The notes beneath the pieces were generated by a model, which saw only the letters and a program-made list of their open reading frames with translations, made no database searches and was not told the origin of the DNA. Below, piece after piece: positions 54,701 to 63,761 of a stretch of 64,000 nt of DNA. Positions within the stretch are counted from its first letter, which is position 1; every line of letters starts with the position of its first letter. The stretch spans positions 1-64,000 of the forward strand of contig JBOGIG010000052.1 in NCBI GenBank assembly GCA_050742455.1. The letters are read 5' to 3'. The DNA comes from JBOGIG01 sp050742455 (GTDB lineage Bacteria > Actinomycetota > Acidimicrobiia > Acidimicrobiales > JBOGIG01). A program made the position numbers and the translations under genes.

Positions 54701-55261
54701 CCGATCGAGCAGTGCGATCACGGCCTTTAGGCGGTTGTTGGCCTCATCGTCGCCAAGCACCGCCTCACCCAACAAGTTGATGTTCATCGAGGCGCCCTCG
54801 GAGTGCCGGCGGGCGATGTGGCGACCCAGTGGACCGGACTCGGCCGGGATCACGAATCCGGCCAGCTCAGACCGCACCCGGGCCTTTACCAGCGGCACCA
54901 CCAGGAACGGGGCCAGTTCGGCCATCGCACTTCCGGCCAGGAGGAGGCGCCGGTCGACCGGTCCGAGAAATCGAGCCGACCCGAACCCGCTGACCAGCGA
55001 GCGAAGGTGCCCGGCGGCTCGTCGTCGGTCCCGTATCCTGAGCACCTCATCGGTGAGGGCAAGGATGAATGCCAGGCCCTCGGGGTCTTCCAACAGCCGT
55101 GAGATCCTCTGGCCCTGCCTGCGCTCACCCCGGCCCCGGCGGGAGTTGGCCTCATTGAGCAGGCGAGCGGCCATCGCCTCGGCCCGGGCCACGAGCACGG
55201 CCTCTCCGGTTGGGACGGCCCCTCCGGTTGGGACCGCCTCTCCGGTTGGATGTTCGGCCAT
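51749..55261 (-). CDS. putA: Bifunctional proline dehydrogenase/glutamate semialdehyde dehydrogenase
   Basis: PutA oxidises proline to glutamate, first through an FAD barrel and then an NAD aldehyde dehydrogenase, channelling the intermediate. The 1170 residues show the PRODH barrel around 130-450 (NLLGEAVLG, FVNLDMEEYRDLDLTV, RIVKGANLAMEG, ALRLYAPIARR). The ALDH domain follows (VVVAPPWNFPLAIPAGG, LHAETSGKNAVVV, and the catalytic cysteine in FGHGGQKCSAAS), then a C-terminal region. No DNA-binding ribbon-helix-helix is seen, so it is not the autoregulatory type. The N terminus begins with three 18-bp repeats encoding PTGEAV. Confidence 0.94.
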   Translation of the reverse strand: MAEHPTGEAVPTGGAVPTGEAVLVARAEAMAARLLNEANSRRGRGERRQGQRISRLLEDPEGLAFILALTDEVLRIRDRRRAAGHLRSLVSGFGSARFLGPVDRRLLLAGSAMAELAPFLVVPLVKARVRSELAGFVIPAESGPLGRHIARRHSEGASMNINLLGEAVLGDDEANNRLKAVIALLDRPDVDYVSVKFSSVCAQLNMVGFECEVERVAGRLRLLYEAAMRHRPHKFVNLDMEEYRDLDLTVAVFQRVLNEERYAGLDAGIVLQAYLPDSLGVMTKLTAWARERHRRAGATTRVRIVKGANLAMEGVEAELMGWPQAPFTTKAEVDANYKRMLDVALDPANSGALFLGIAGHNLFEIAWALTLSEHLHLKDMVEVEMLEGMAPSMAAAVRREAGALRLYAPIARRADNESVIAYLVRRFDENTGPDNFLRKQFSLRTGSGDWTAERDRFRASVAARHDVVVATRRTQDRRTDSPLPEGHPHAFFNVSDTDFSLATNRAWIGSCLGTLADHGIDVVPAVVGGRTVGPHDGSEGSFAPDRLAAGRDPSDPGRVAYRWVPATASLVDEAVHAARPAGDRWRRSSGVERRRTLIGVGASLARARGRLIGVMARDAGKTVAEADPEVSEAVDFAHYYAQSIDQIENLAVGGARFSALGTVVVAPPWNFPLAIPAGGVLAALAAGNAVILKPAPETVATAWALVEACWAGGVPRDLLQFLPCEDDEAGRHLITHPDIDAVILTGAWSTARMFLGWRPSLRLHAETSGKNAVVVTAAADLDAAVVDIVHSAFGHGGQKCSAASLAILEACVYDDARFLRQLADAVRTLRPGPSSDLRTTLGPLIRTPQGPLLDALTSLGPGEAWLVEPRPINGNPQLWSPGVKLGVLPGSVFHLTECFGPVLGLMRAADLDEAITWQNQPAYGLTAGIQSLDPAEIEVWRARVEAGNLYVNRPITGAIVRRQPFGGWKRSVVGPGAKAGGPNYVSGLGTWQASFSGDADQFAAAVAAVRDGELAPVDPSGLAAEANVFRYLPLRHVLLRVGTDVDGKDVRLALTCAEVLGVGVTLSSTTDRLGIGPQVVEDDQTLAARLSGGEAWTRTDKVRFLGEPSDGLRLAAHDAGLWVDDLDVVYHPRLEALRWLREQALSDTRHRHGDITGRHRGILDVGAGPR
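55197..55250 (-). repeat. 18-bp tandem repeat, 3 copies, at the putA N terminus
   Basis: Units 55197-55214, 55215-55232 and 55233-55250 differ at a few bases and encode PTGEAV/PTGGAV near the start of PutA, ahead of the conserved part. Confidence 0.85.
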
Positions 55262-55341
55262 TGCTTGCCTTCCTAGCCGTCTCGGCTCGATGCCGCCACC
55301 CGGTGACGAATCCCTTCCCGGCCTGGATGCTTGGCCGCAGG

Positions 55342-55360
55342 TTTTATGGTAATTTTATGG
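55342..55360 (+). promoter_or_regulatory. Putative vapBC operator/promoter
   Basis: TTTTATGG occurs at 55342-55349 and 55353-55360, one helical turn (11 bp) apart, in a short AT-rich island directly before the vapB ATG (55362). Antitoxin autoregulation through repeats at the promoter is usual for VapBC. The ATG has no ribosome binding site, so a very short or absent leader is likely. Confidence 0.45.
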
Positions 55361-55361
55361 C

Positions 55362-55601
55362 ATGCGTACAACCATAGACTCGGCAGGGCGCCTGGTAATC
55401 CCCAAAGCCCTACGCAATCAGGTCGGAGTGCCGTCCGGGCCGAGCGAGGTGGACATCGTGGTCGACGGAGCGGGGCTGCGAATCGAACCGGTGGCCGGGG
55501 AGGGTATGGAGGAACGGGACGGCCGGCTGGTAATCCCGCCCTCGGGACTCGCTTTGGACGACAACGTGGTCAGCGAACTTCGCCATGCCGATCAGCGATA
55601 G
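55362..55601 (+). CDS. vapB: VapB-type antitoxin (AbrB/MazE-like swapped-hairpin fold)
   Basis: This 79-residue protein has the SpoVT/AbrB-type N-terminal domain: MRTTIDSAGRLVIPKALRNQ followed by VDIVVDGAGLRIEPV. A C-terminal stretch (EERDGRLVIPPSGLALDD) would wrap the toxin. It overlaps vapC by 17 nt. Together they form a type II toxin-antitoxin module; the antitoxin should bind the promoter and neutralise the nuclease. Confidence 0.87.
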   Translation: MRTTIDSAGRLVIPKALRNQVGVPSGPSEVDIVVDGAGLRIEPVAGEGMEERDGRLVIPPSGLALDDNVVSELRHADQR

Positions 55602-56013
55602 CGATCCCGACGTGCTCGTGGACACCAGTGTGGCAATTGCCCTGATGGTCAGCGACCACGCAAGACATGACTCGGTACTCTCCGCTCTCGCGGGCCGTCG
55701 GTTGGGGCTGTCCGGCCACGCCGCCTTTGAGGTGTTCTCCGTTCTTACCCGACTCCCCCCACCGGCCCGGCGAACGCCGGCCGCGGTTGGTCAACTGCTG
55801 GCCGCCAACTTTGCCGGCAGCCGCTTCCTCAACGAGGCTGGGGCGGCGTCGCTGGTGGAGGAACTGGCCGAAGCGGGCATCGCGGGAGGTTCCGTCTACG
55901 ACGCCCTGGTGGGAGCGGCGGCAAGATCTAACCGGCTTGGGCTCATAACCCGTGATCGTCGTGCTCTCGACACCTACCGAGCCCTTGGAGTCGACGTCGA
56001 ACTCCTGTACTGA
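55585..56013 (+). CDS. vapC: VapC-type PIN-domain ribonuclease toxin
   Basis: This 142-residue PIN domain has its first acidic residue in VLVDTSVAIAL (Asp13), a glutamate in GHAAFEVFSVLTRL, and the third and fourth acids in GGSVYDALVGAAA and ITRDRRALDTY. VapC toxins cleave specific tRNAs or rRNA when freed from VapB. The full acid set suggests an active nuclease. A methyltransferase gene begins 16 nt downstream and could be cotranscribed. Confidence 0.88.
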   Translation: MPISDSDPDVLVDTSVAIALMVSDHARHDSVLSALAGRRLGLSGHAAFEVFSVLTRLPPPARRTPAAVGQLLAANFAGSRFLNEAGAASLVEELAEAGIAGGSVYDALVGAAARSNRLGLITRDRRALDTYRALGVDVELLY

Positions 56014-56029
56014 TGCTCAGCTGACCGTC

Positions 56030-56800
56030 TTGTCCCCTCTCGACTTGGCCTTTGTGACCGGGGCACTTCAAACGGCTGGATGTGTAGCAGCCGGAGAGGA
56101 AGCCCAAGAGCTCACCCGTGCAGCGCCAAGTGACAGCGCCCTTCTATCAATGCTGGACCGCCGCCTGACCGGCGAGCCCCTGGCGTGGATCACCGGCACT
56201 GCGAGATTTTGCGGGATGGACATTGCCGTGGTTCCCGGGGTGTACGTTCCCCGATGGCAGTCCGAGCCCTTGGCCCTGGGGGCAGCTCGACTACTGCCGC
56301 CGTCAGGGCTGGGGGTGGACCTGTGCACCGGGACCGGCGCCATCGCCATGGTGATGAAGTCGTGGCGCCCCCACGCCGGAGTGATGGCCACCGAACTCGA
56401 CCACGTGGCTGCCCAATGCGCCCAACGCAACGGTGTGGAGGTGTTCGAGGGAGACCTCGATGAGCCATTGCCGGTGGAATTGGAATCACAGGTCGATGTG
56501 ATGGTCGGCGTACTTCCCTACGTCCCGACCGATGCCCTTCACCTCCTGCCCCGTGACGTGCAGTCCTTCGAGCCCCGACAAGCCCTCGACGGGGGCGAGC
56601 ACGGCCTTGAGCTGATGGCAAAAGTGATTGGCCGCAGCCCTCGATGGATCAAGCCGGGAGGGTGGCTGTTGCTCGAAGTGGGCGGCAATCAGCTCCCCGA
56701 GGTGGGCACCCTGCTGGACAAGGCCGGCTTCGGAGAATTGGCCGAGCTTCGTGACCAGGACGGTGACCCCCGGGGCATTTGCGCCCGACTCGACCCATAG
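56030..56800 (+). CDS. PrmC-related methyltransferase with altered NPPY motif
   Basis: This SAM-dependent methyltransferase resembles release-factor glutamine methyltransferases along its length: an N-terminal helical part, then GEPLAWITGTARFCGMDIAVVPGVYVPR, the SAM site VDLCTGTGAIAMV, and FEPRQALDGGEHGLELM. The NPPY motif that binds the target glutamine reads VLPYVP, so Asn and the first Pro are missing. It may belong to the actinobacterial PrmC-like group of unknown substrate. TTG 56030 is a tentative start; the frame is open into vapC. Confidence 0.72.
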   Translation: MSPLDLAFVTGALQTAGCVAAGEEAQELTRAAPSDSALLSMLDRRLTGEPLAWITGTARFCGMDIAVVPGVYVPRWQSEPLALGAARLLPPSGLGVDLCTGTGAIAMVMKSWRPHAGVMATELDHVAAQCAQRNGVEVFEGDLDEPLPVELESQVDVMVGVLPYVPTDALHLLPRDVQSFEPRQALDGGEHGLELMAKVIGRSPRWIKPGGWLLLEVGGNQLPEVGTLLDKAGFGELAELRDQDGDPRGICARLDP

Positions 56801-56881
56801 CCTCGCACCCTCGACCCATGGCGCACACCGGAACCCACAGACCAGGGTCACGGCCCCGGCTCTGAGCGGAGGCCCGAATGT

Positions 56882-57661
56882 TCAAGCGGCCGCGGGCGGG
56901 CGGGCCGGGGGACCCACGGCTATCAAGTCCGCCGTCATTTGGGTCGAGCTGGATTTGGCGCCTTCGGCCATCACTCGACTGCCAACCGAAACCGCAGAGG
57001 CGCCGGCCTGGGATCTGCCGTTGTAGTAGCGGGTGGCGCTGGTGGTGGAGACGGTGAATAGACGGCCATCCCGGCCGACCAGCTGGTAGGTACCGTTATC
57101 GATCGACGCCACTCGACCTACGAACCGGGGCTGGACAATGTTAACCCTGGAGGCATTGATCGTTCCGGTGCCGGGCGAAGGCGGGGTGGTGCCGTTCGAG
57201 CCTCCGCTAGTCGAGGGGAGAGCCGCCACGTGAACAATGTCGCCGACCTTCAGTGCGGCGAAGCCGACGGTTTGCATTTCCCTGGTGTAGGTGGTCGACG
57301 AGGACGTATCGACCGCTTCCGTTCCGTTCTCGGTCCGCAAGGTCAGCGTGGTGCCCTTGATGGCCGTTATCGTGCCACCGGAGCCGTGCCCCCGGCGTCC
57401 GCCGTCCAGTCCGGCCTTGGGCCCGTGACCGTGCCGTCCGAGCCCCGGGGTCGGGGCCGAGGTCGAGGGAGCCGAAGAGGTGGGGGCGGCTGCGGAGATA
57501 CCGGTAACCGCGGCAAACGCTCCCCCGGTTGCCAAACCTCCGATCAGGACGAGGGAAGATGTTCGGGTCAGGGTTCGCCCGATCCGGGTGGTGCGGAGCG
57601 AATGTGATGACGCAAAGTTGTCGGATGAGGGGTGGTCTTGGGAGTGTGGGTCGTGATTCAT
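56882..57661 (-). CDS. Exported protein with DUF5666-like domains
   Basis: This 259-residue protein has a long, basic, twin-Arg-poor N terminus (RTTRIGRTLTRT) followed by a hydrophobic segment SLVLIGGLATGGAFAAVTGISAAA (about residues 33-56), consistent with a signal peptide or anchor. Next come a Pro/Ser/Thr and Gly/His-rich spacer and two short beta-rich repeats (GTITAIKGTTLTLRTENG and GRVASIDNGTYQLVGRDG). The second pattern is the DUF5666 type of small beta-barrel, of unknown function. The likely start is ATG 57661 (TTG 57670 possible). No partner is evident. Confidence 0.7.
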   Translation of the reverse strand: MNHDPHSQDHPSSDNFASSHSLRTTRIGRTLTRTSSLVLIGGLATGGAFAAVTGISAAAPTSSAPSTSAPTPGLGRHGHGPKAGLDGGRRGHGSGGTITAIKGTTLTLRTENGTEAVDTSSSTTYTREMQTVGFAALKVGDIVHVAALPSTSGGSNGTTPPSPGTGTINASRVNIVQPRFVGRVASIDNGTYQLVGRDGRLFTVSTTSATRYYNGRSQAGASAVSVGSRVMAEGAKSSSTQMTADLIAVGPPARPPAAA

Positions 57662-57777
57662 GACGGGCAACCTAATCAGCCCCGATGGGATTGCCCTGTA
57701 GTTCAGATAAGAGTTCGCTGAGAGGCCGGTCGCCCAGTGCGGCGGGGTCGAGGCGGCCCATTGCGAGCCGGGTCAGA

Positions 57778-58548
57778 TCATCTTCCCTCGAAGGACGGCG
57801 TTCTCTTTTGGATAAAGGCAGCCATGGCCTCGGCCGTGTCACGGCTGGCAAAATTGACGGTCTGGCACCGGGCCTCGTCTTCCAGGGCCTGGTCCATGGA
57901 GGTGGCGAAGCTTTGGTTCAACATGGTCTTGGTCATCGACAGGGCCAGAGGTGGGCCCAAGGACAGCTTGGCCGACCATTCGTCGACCAGAGCATCCAAT
58001 TGGTTCGAAGGAACCAGCCGGTTGACCAGTCCCATGACGTGAGCCTCCTCGGCTGAGATGATCTCGGCGAAGTACGCAAGTTCCTTGGCCTTGTGCAGCC
58101 CGATGAGACGGGGAAGCAGCCACGAACCACCGAAGTCGATAGACAGCCCCCGCAGGGAGAAGATCTCAGAGAATCGGGCCTCGTCCGACGCCACGATCAG
58201 GTCGCAGCCGAAGGCCAGGTTGGCTCCTGCCCCTGCAGCCACGCCTCCCACCTTGGCGATAGTGGGCTTGGGCAGGCGGTGGAGGGCCAGCGCCACATCA
58301 GCCACCCCTCGCATCTTCTCCAGCTCATGGCGCGAATCGGCCGCCATATCGGTGAGATCGGCGCCCGAACAGAACGCTCCTCCTGCCCCGGCCATTACCA
58401 GGACCCGGTCATCGGGATTGATCGCCACATCGCCGAAAACGGACAGCAGCTCCTGCCACATGACCGAATTGATGGCATTACGCTTCTCGGGCCGGTTGAG
58501 GGTCACGGTGACCACGCCGGCTGAACGCTTGACGATAAGGGTTTCCAT
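57778..58548 (-). CDS. Enoyl-CoA hydratase/isomerase family protein
   Basis: This crotonase-fold protein of ~256 residues has METLIVKRSAGVVTVTLNRPEKRNAI at the N terminus, the oxyanion-hole segments GAGGAFCSGADL and KVGGVAAGAGANLAFGCDL, and the ending AFIQKRTPSFEGR, typical of the family. The glutamate pair of true hydratases is only partly matched (EARFSEIFSLRG), so hydratase or isomerase cannot be decided. The start is ATG 58548, with ATG 58560 as another candidate. It may serve beta-oxidation with the acyl-CoA dehydrogenase and ligase encoded elsewhere in the window. Confidence 0.85.
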   Translation of the reverse strand: METLIVKRSAGVVTVTLNRPEKRNAINSVMWQELLSVFGDVAINPDDRVLVMAGAGGAFCSGADLTDMAADSRHELEKMRGVADVALALHRLPKPTIAKVGGVAAGAGANLAFGCDLIVASDEARFSEIFSLRGLSIDFGGSWLLPRLIGLHKAKELAYFAEIISAEEAHVMGLVNRLVPSNQLDALVDEWSAKLSLGPPLALSMTKTMLNQSFATSMDQALEDEARCQTVNFASRDTAEAMAAFIQKRTPSFEGR

Positions 58549-58570
58549 TCCAGGGACCATAATTCCCACC

Positions 58571-58786
58571 GTGGCCATCGACCCGATTACCGGACTTGAC
58601 GTCGAGGTTCACCGCCTTGCGCCTTACCAGGCAACCAAGACCTACCTATGTCCTGGGTGCAATCACGAAATAGCACCAGGCATAGGCCACCTCGTCGTGG
58701 TCCCGCGCGAGGCAATCGACTTGCGCCGCCACTGGCACCTGGCTTGCTGGGAACACCGGGGTTCCCGCAGACCGGGACGGGGATAG
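58571..58786 (+). CDS. Small zinc-ribbon-like conserved actinobacterial protein
   Basis: This 71-residue protein contains HRLAPYQATKTYLCPGCNHE, then PGIGHLVVVPREA and LRRHWHLACWEHRG. One CxxC plus HWH and a further Cys look like a single zinc site. The same RATKTYRCPGCN-GHVVVVP-LRRHWHRPCW pattern is widespread in actinobacterial proteins without known function. GTG 58571 is the start. It is divergent from the enoyl-CoA hydratase gene, with about 22 nt between starts. Confidence 0.78.
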   Translation: MAIDPITGLDVEVHRLAPYQATKTYLCPGCNHEIAPGIGHLVVVPREAIDLRRHWHLACWEHRGSRRPGRG

Positions 58787-58857
58787 CGGCTCTCCGCCGT
58801 GGCGGGCGCCGAGGGCCGAAGCTTGTCCGACGCTACGGCAATGAACGTGACAGACTA

Positions 58858-60793
<1,936 letters not shown>

Positions 60794-60812
60794 AGCCGGT
60801 CGAGGGGTACGG

Positions 60813-61904
60813 CTACCCGTTGAGAGCGGCGTCGAGATCGCTCCACAGGTCCTCGATGTCCTCGATGCCCACGCTGAGGCGGAGCAGGCCGGGCGGGGTG
60901 TTCTCCTCGCCCTCCCACCGGTTCCTCCGCTCGATGAGGGTTTCAACCCCACCCAGGCTGGTGGCGGGCGTGCACACCTTCACTCGCGAGCACACGGCGT
61001 CTGCGCCCTCGCCTCCCCCACCCACCTCGAAGGAGAGCATGGCCCCAAATCCGTTCATCTGGCGAGCAGCCAGGTCGTGGCCGGGATCGGTGGGCAGGCC
61101 GGGATAACGGACCACCTCCACCATGGGATGGTCGGCCAACCGGCGGGCCAATTCGGCGGCGTTGGCCTGAGAACGGTCCATACGCACCGCCAGGGTGCGC
61201 AATCCCCGAAGAGCCAGATAGGCCTCCATGGGCCCGGGGATCCCTCCATGCATGCTGCGGCGCCGCCGGAGGGCATCAACCAGGTCCGAACGGCGTGCCA
61301 CCGCCACCCCCATGATGGCGTCGGAGTGGCCTGAGAGGTACTTGGTCACGCTGTGAACCACCACATCAGCCCCGAGGTCCAATGGGCGCTGGAGAAGCGG
61401 AGTGGCAAATGTGTTGTCCACCACGGCTAGGGCCCCGGCTTGGCGGGCCCCGGCGCACAGGCAGGCAAGGTCGGCCACCGCCATCATGGGGTTGGTCGGG
61501 GACTCCATCCACAACAAGGCCGCCCCCACGCATTTGCGCAACGTGCCTTCTACGTCGGTCAGGTCGGTCGCGACCCAGGTCAGGCGCCCCCTCGACGCCA
61601 GATCGTCCAGAAACAACCTGGTTCCCATGTACGAGTCGGATGGGACAACGATGCGGGCACCTACAGGTTGGGTCTCCAGAACCGAGGATATGGCTGCCAT
61701 GCCCGAAGAGAACACCACTGCGTCGCCGCCCTCCAGGGCGCCCAGCACCTCCTCCAGAGCATTCCAGGTGGCATTCCCATCCCGACCGTAGGCCAGGTCC
61801 CCCCCGATGCGGTACGTCGATGATAATTCCACGGCCACATTCACGCCGGCCCCAGGGCCCTGGGGGCCCCGGCCCCCGGCCACCACCACGGTTGAAAGTT
61901 CCAC
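60813..61904 (-). CDS. Cys/Met metabolism PLP-dependent enzyme (cystathionine synthase/lyase family)
   Basis: This 363-residue fold-type I enzyme has AYGRDGNATWNALE near residue 38, the phosphate-binding FSSGMAAISSV (~65), WMESPTNPM, VVDNTFATP, and the PLP lysine Lys188 in HSVTKYLSGHSD. The C-terminal VCTPATSLGGVETLIE is typical of cystathionine gamma-synthases and lyases. Which transsulfuration or methionine-pathway reaction it runs cannot be decided from sequence alone. GTG 61904 overlaps the last base of the yraN stop, so it is attached to the rplS-side operon. Confidence 0.88.
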   Translation of the reverse strand: MELSTVVVAGGRGPQGPGAGVNVAVELSSTYRIGGDLAYGRDGNATWNALEEVLGALEGGDAVVFSSGMAAISSVLETQPVGARIVVPSDSYMGTRLFLDDLASRGRLTWVATDLTDVEGTLRKCVGAALLWMESPTNPMMAVADLACLCAGARQAGALAVVDNTFATPLLQRPLDLGADVVVHSVTKYLSGHSDAIMGVAVARRSDLVDALRRRRSMHGGIPGPMEAYLALRGLRTLAVRMDRSQANAAELARRLADHPMVEVVRYPGLPTDPGHDLAARQMNGFGAMLSFEVGGGGEGADAVCSRVKVCTPATSLGGVETLIERRNRWEGEENTPPGLLRLSVGIEDIEDLWSDLDAALNG

Positions 61905-62260
61905 TAGAAGGCCCCTTGAGTCACGTCGAGCACCCCGCTCAGCACGCTGGCCACGTCGAAACGAATCTGGCGGGGGTGAACCGGTGCTTCGTGCTCCAGA
62001 AAGCGGGCTGCCAATCGTCGCACCCGCATCTGCTTTTCCCTGGTCACCGCCTCGAGCGGATGGCCGAAGGCCTCACTGGACCGTGCCTTGACCTCGCAGA
62101 ACACGTAGGACCGGCCCTGGCGCACGATCAGGTCGAGCTCACCGTCACGGCAGCGCCAGTTGCGAGCCACTATCTCGTAGCCCTGGGTCACGTACCAATC
62201 GGCCGCAGCCTGCTCTCCCTGGGCACCGAGGACCTGGCGAAACCCTGGCCGGGCTTCCAC
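61904..62260 (-). CDS. yraN: YraN/UPF0102 family endonuclease-like protein
   Basis: This 118-residue restriction-endonuclease-fold protein has GAQGEQAAADWYVTQGYEIVARNWR and the catalytic-looking DGELDLIVRQG...FCEVKARS (Glu/Asp-ExK). Its function is uncharacterised, possibly Holliday-junction or repair related. It is normally followed by yifB and dprA in actinobacteria; here that link is broken by the 10-kb block 51296-61904. It starts at GTG 62260, directly after the DUF2469 stop. Confidence 0.92.
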   Translation of the reverse strand: MEARPGFRQVLGAQGEQAAADWYVTQGYEIVARNWRCRDGELDLIVRQGRSYVFCEVKARSSEAFGHPLEAVTREKQMRVRRLAARFLEHEAPVHPRQIRFDVASVLSGVLDVTQGAF

Positions 62261-62554
62261 TCAGATCTCCTTCTCGGGCAGTTCTTCGATGTTGACGTCA
62301 CGAAAAGTCACAACGTGAACGTTGGATACGAACCGAGCGGGACGGTACATGTCCCACACCCAGGCGTCGCGCATCTCCACGTCAAAATACGTCTCCGATC
62401 CCTGAACCCGGGGCGACATGGTCACCTCGTTGGTCAGATAAAACCGCCTCTCGGTCTCGACCACATAGCGGAACATGGGCAATACGGCCCGGTATTCCTG
62501 GTAGAGCGCCAGCTCTATCTCGGTTTCGTAGCGCTCCAGATCCTCGGCGCTCAC
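62261..62554 (-). CDS. DUF2469 family protein
   Basis: This 97-residue acidic protein is nearly invariant across actinobacteria: MSAEDLERYETEIELALYQE, YRAVLPMFRYVVETERRFYL, and RFVSNVHVVTFRDVNIEELP. Its function is unknown. It usually lies between rnhB and yraN; here rnhB is not adjacent and the upstream neighbour is rplS, 90 nt away. It starts at GTG 62554. Its presence is a good marker for the phylum. Confidence 0.95.
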   Translation of the reverse strand: MSAEDLERYETEIELALYQEYRAVLPMFRYVVETERRFYLTNEVTMSPRVQGSETYFDVEMRDAWVWDMYRPARFVSNVHVVTFRDVNIEELPEKEI

Positions 62555-62644
62555 GCCTCTGGGACCGCTGCCTGTGGCACTGACCGAACCCTGCTCATTG
62601 GATCACAGTAATGCCGCCGCGACGGGGCAGGCAGGAGAATCGGG

Positions 62645-62995
62645 TCAGCGGGCAGTCCGCTTCTCTTTGATCTTGGCTGCCTTGCCCACCCGATCCCTCA
62701 GGTAGTACAGCTTGGCCCGGCGCACATCGCCGAGCGAGACCGGCTCGATTCGGGCGATGACGGGGGAATGGACGGGGAAGGTGCGCTCCACACCCACGCC
62801 GAAGGAAACCTTGCGCACGGTGAAGGTTTCCCTGACGCCCGACCCCTGGCGGCGGATCACCGCTCCCTGGAATACCTGGACCCTTTCCCGGGTGCCCTCC
62901 ACGACGCGGACATGCACCTTGAGGGTGTCACCCGGCGCGAACTGAGGAACGTCGTCTCGCAGACTTTGCTGGTCAATCATGTCAGTGGGATTCAT
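62645..62995 (-). CDS. rplS: 50S ribosomal protein L19
   Basis: L19 sits at the 30S-50S interface. The 116 residues contain [53 protein letters not shown] and [24 protein letters not shown] 62995 is chosen, 8 nt after the trmD stop; ATG 62980 would also serve. An open frame further 5' is not conserved and overlaps trmD. Confidence 0.97.
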   Translation of the reverse strand: MNPTDMIDQQSLRDDVPQFAPGDTLKVHVRVVEGTRERVQVFQGAVIRRQGSGVRETFTVRKVSFGVGVERTFPVHSPVIARIEPVSLGDVRRAKLYYLRDRVGKAAKIKEKRTAR

Positions 62996-63003
62996 GGCGC
63001 GTG

Positions 63004-63750
63004 CTACTCCTCGGAGCTGCCAGGGGACACCGTAGGATAGCCGTGATCGGCCATGAGGTGCACTTCGTCGGAACTTAGGCCACCCCGGGCCTCGATCAGG
63101 TCGGGGCGCTGGGCCAGGGTCCGAGCCAGGGCCGCGGCCCGTCGCCACGATGCAACTTTCTGGTGATCGCCCGAGGTGAGGACATCGGGAACGGTCCATT
63201 CCCTGAAGGTGGCCGGGCGGGTGTACTGGGGATATTCGAGCAATCCGTCGGTGAAGCTCTCATCGGCGGCCGACGCGTCGTTGCCCATGACCCCTGGGAC
63301 CAGCCGGCATACTGCTTCCACCACCACCAGGGCAGCCGCTTCCCCGCCGGACAGGACGTAGTCACCCACGGACAACTCGTCATCGACCAAATGATCCACC
63401 ACTCTTTGATCGACTCCCTCGTAGCGTCCACACAGCAGGGAGAACCCTCCCCTGGCCATCTCGGCTGCAACGTCATGATCGAAACGCCGGCCACCGGGAC
63501 CCAGCAGGTACAAAGGGCGCTCCGCTTGAACCCTCTCCACCACCTCGAATATGGGTCCCGGAGCCAGCACCATACCCGCCCCCCCGCCGAAAGGGGCATC
63601 GTCCACGCTGCGCCGGGGATCATGGGCTCCGGACCGCAGATCGTGAACCCTGATGTCGACCAGCCCATGGCGGCCGGCCCGACCGATGAGGCTCTCCCGG
63701 CAGAAATCCTGCACCAGGCCCGGAAAGATGGAGAATATGTCGATTCGCAC
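63004..63750 (-). CDS. trmD: tRNA (guanine-N1)-methyltransferase
   Basis: TrmD methylates G37 next to the anticodon, preventing +1 frameshifts. The 248 residues show [20 protein letters not shown] at the N terminus, [20 protein letters not shown], and the knotted SPOUT site with [13 protein letters not shown] and [14 protein letters not shown]. The rimM-trmD-rplS order is conserved. Confidence 0.97.
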   Translation of the reverse strand: MRIDIFSIFPGLVQDFCRESLIGRAGRHGLVDIRVHDLRSGAHDPRRSVDDAPFGGGAGMVLAPGPIFEVVERVQAERPLYLLGPGGRRFDHDVAAEMARGGFSLLCGRYEGVDQRVVDHLVDDELSVGDYVLSGGEAAALVVVEAVCRLVPGVMGNDASAADESFTDGLLEYPQYTRPATFREWTVPDVLTSGDHQKVASWRRAAALARTLAQRPDLIEARGGLSSDEVHLMADHGYPTVSPGSSEE

Positions 63751-63761
63751 GCAGCCTTACC

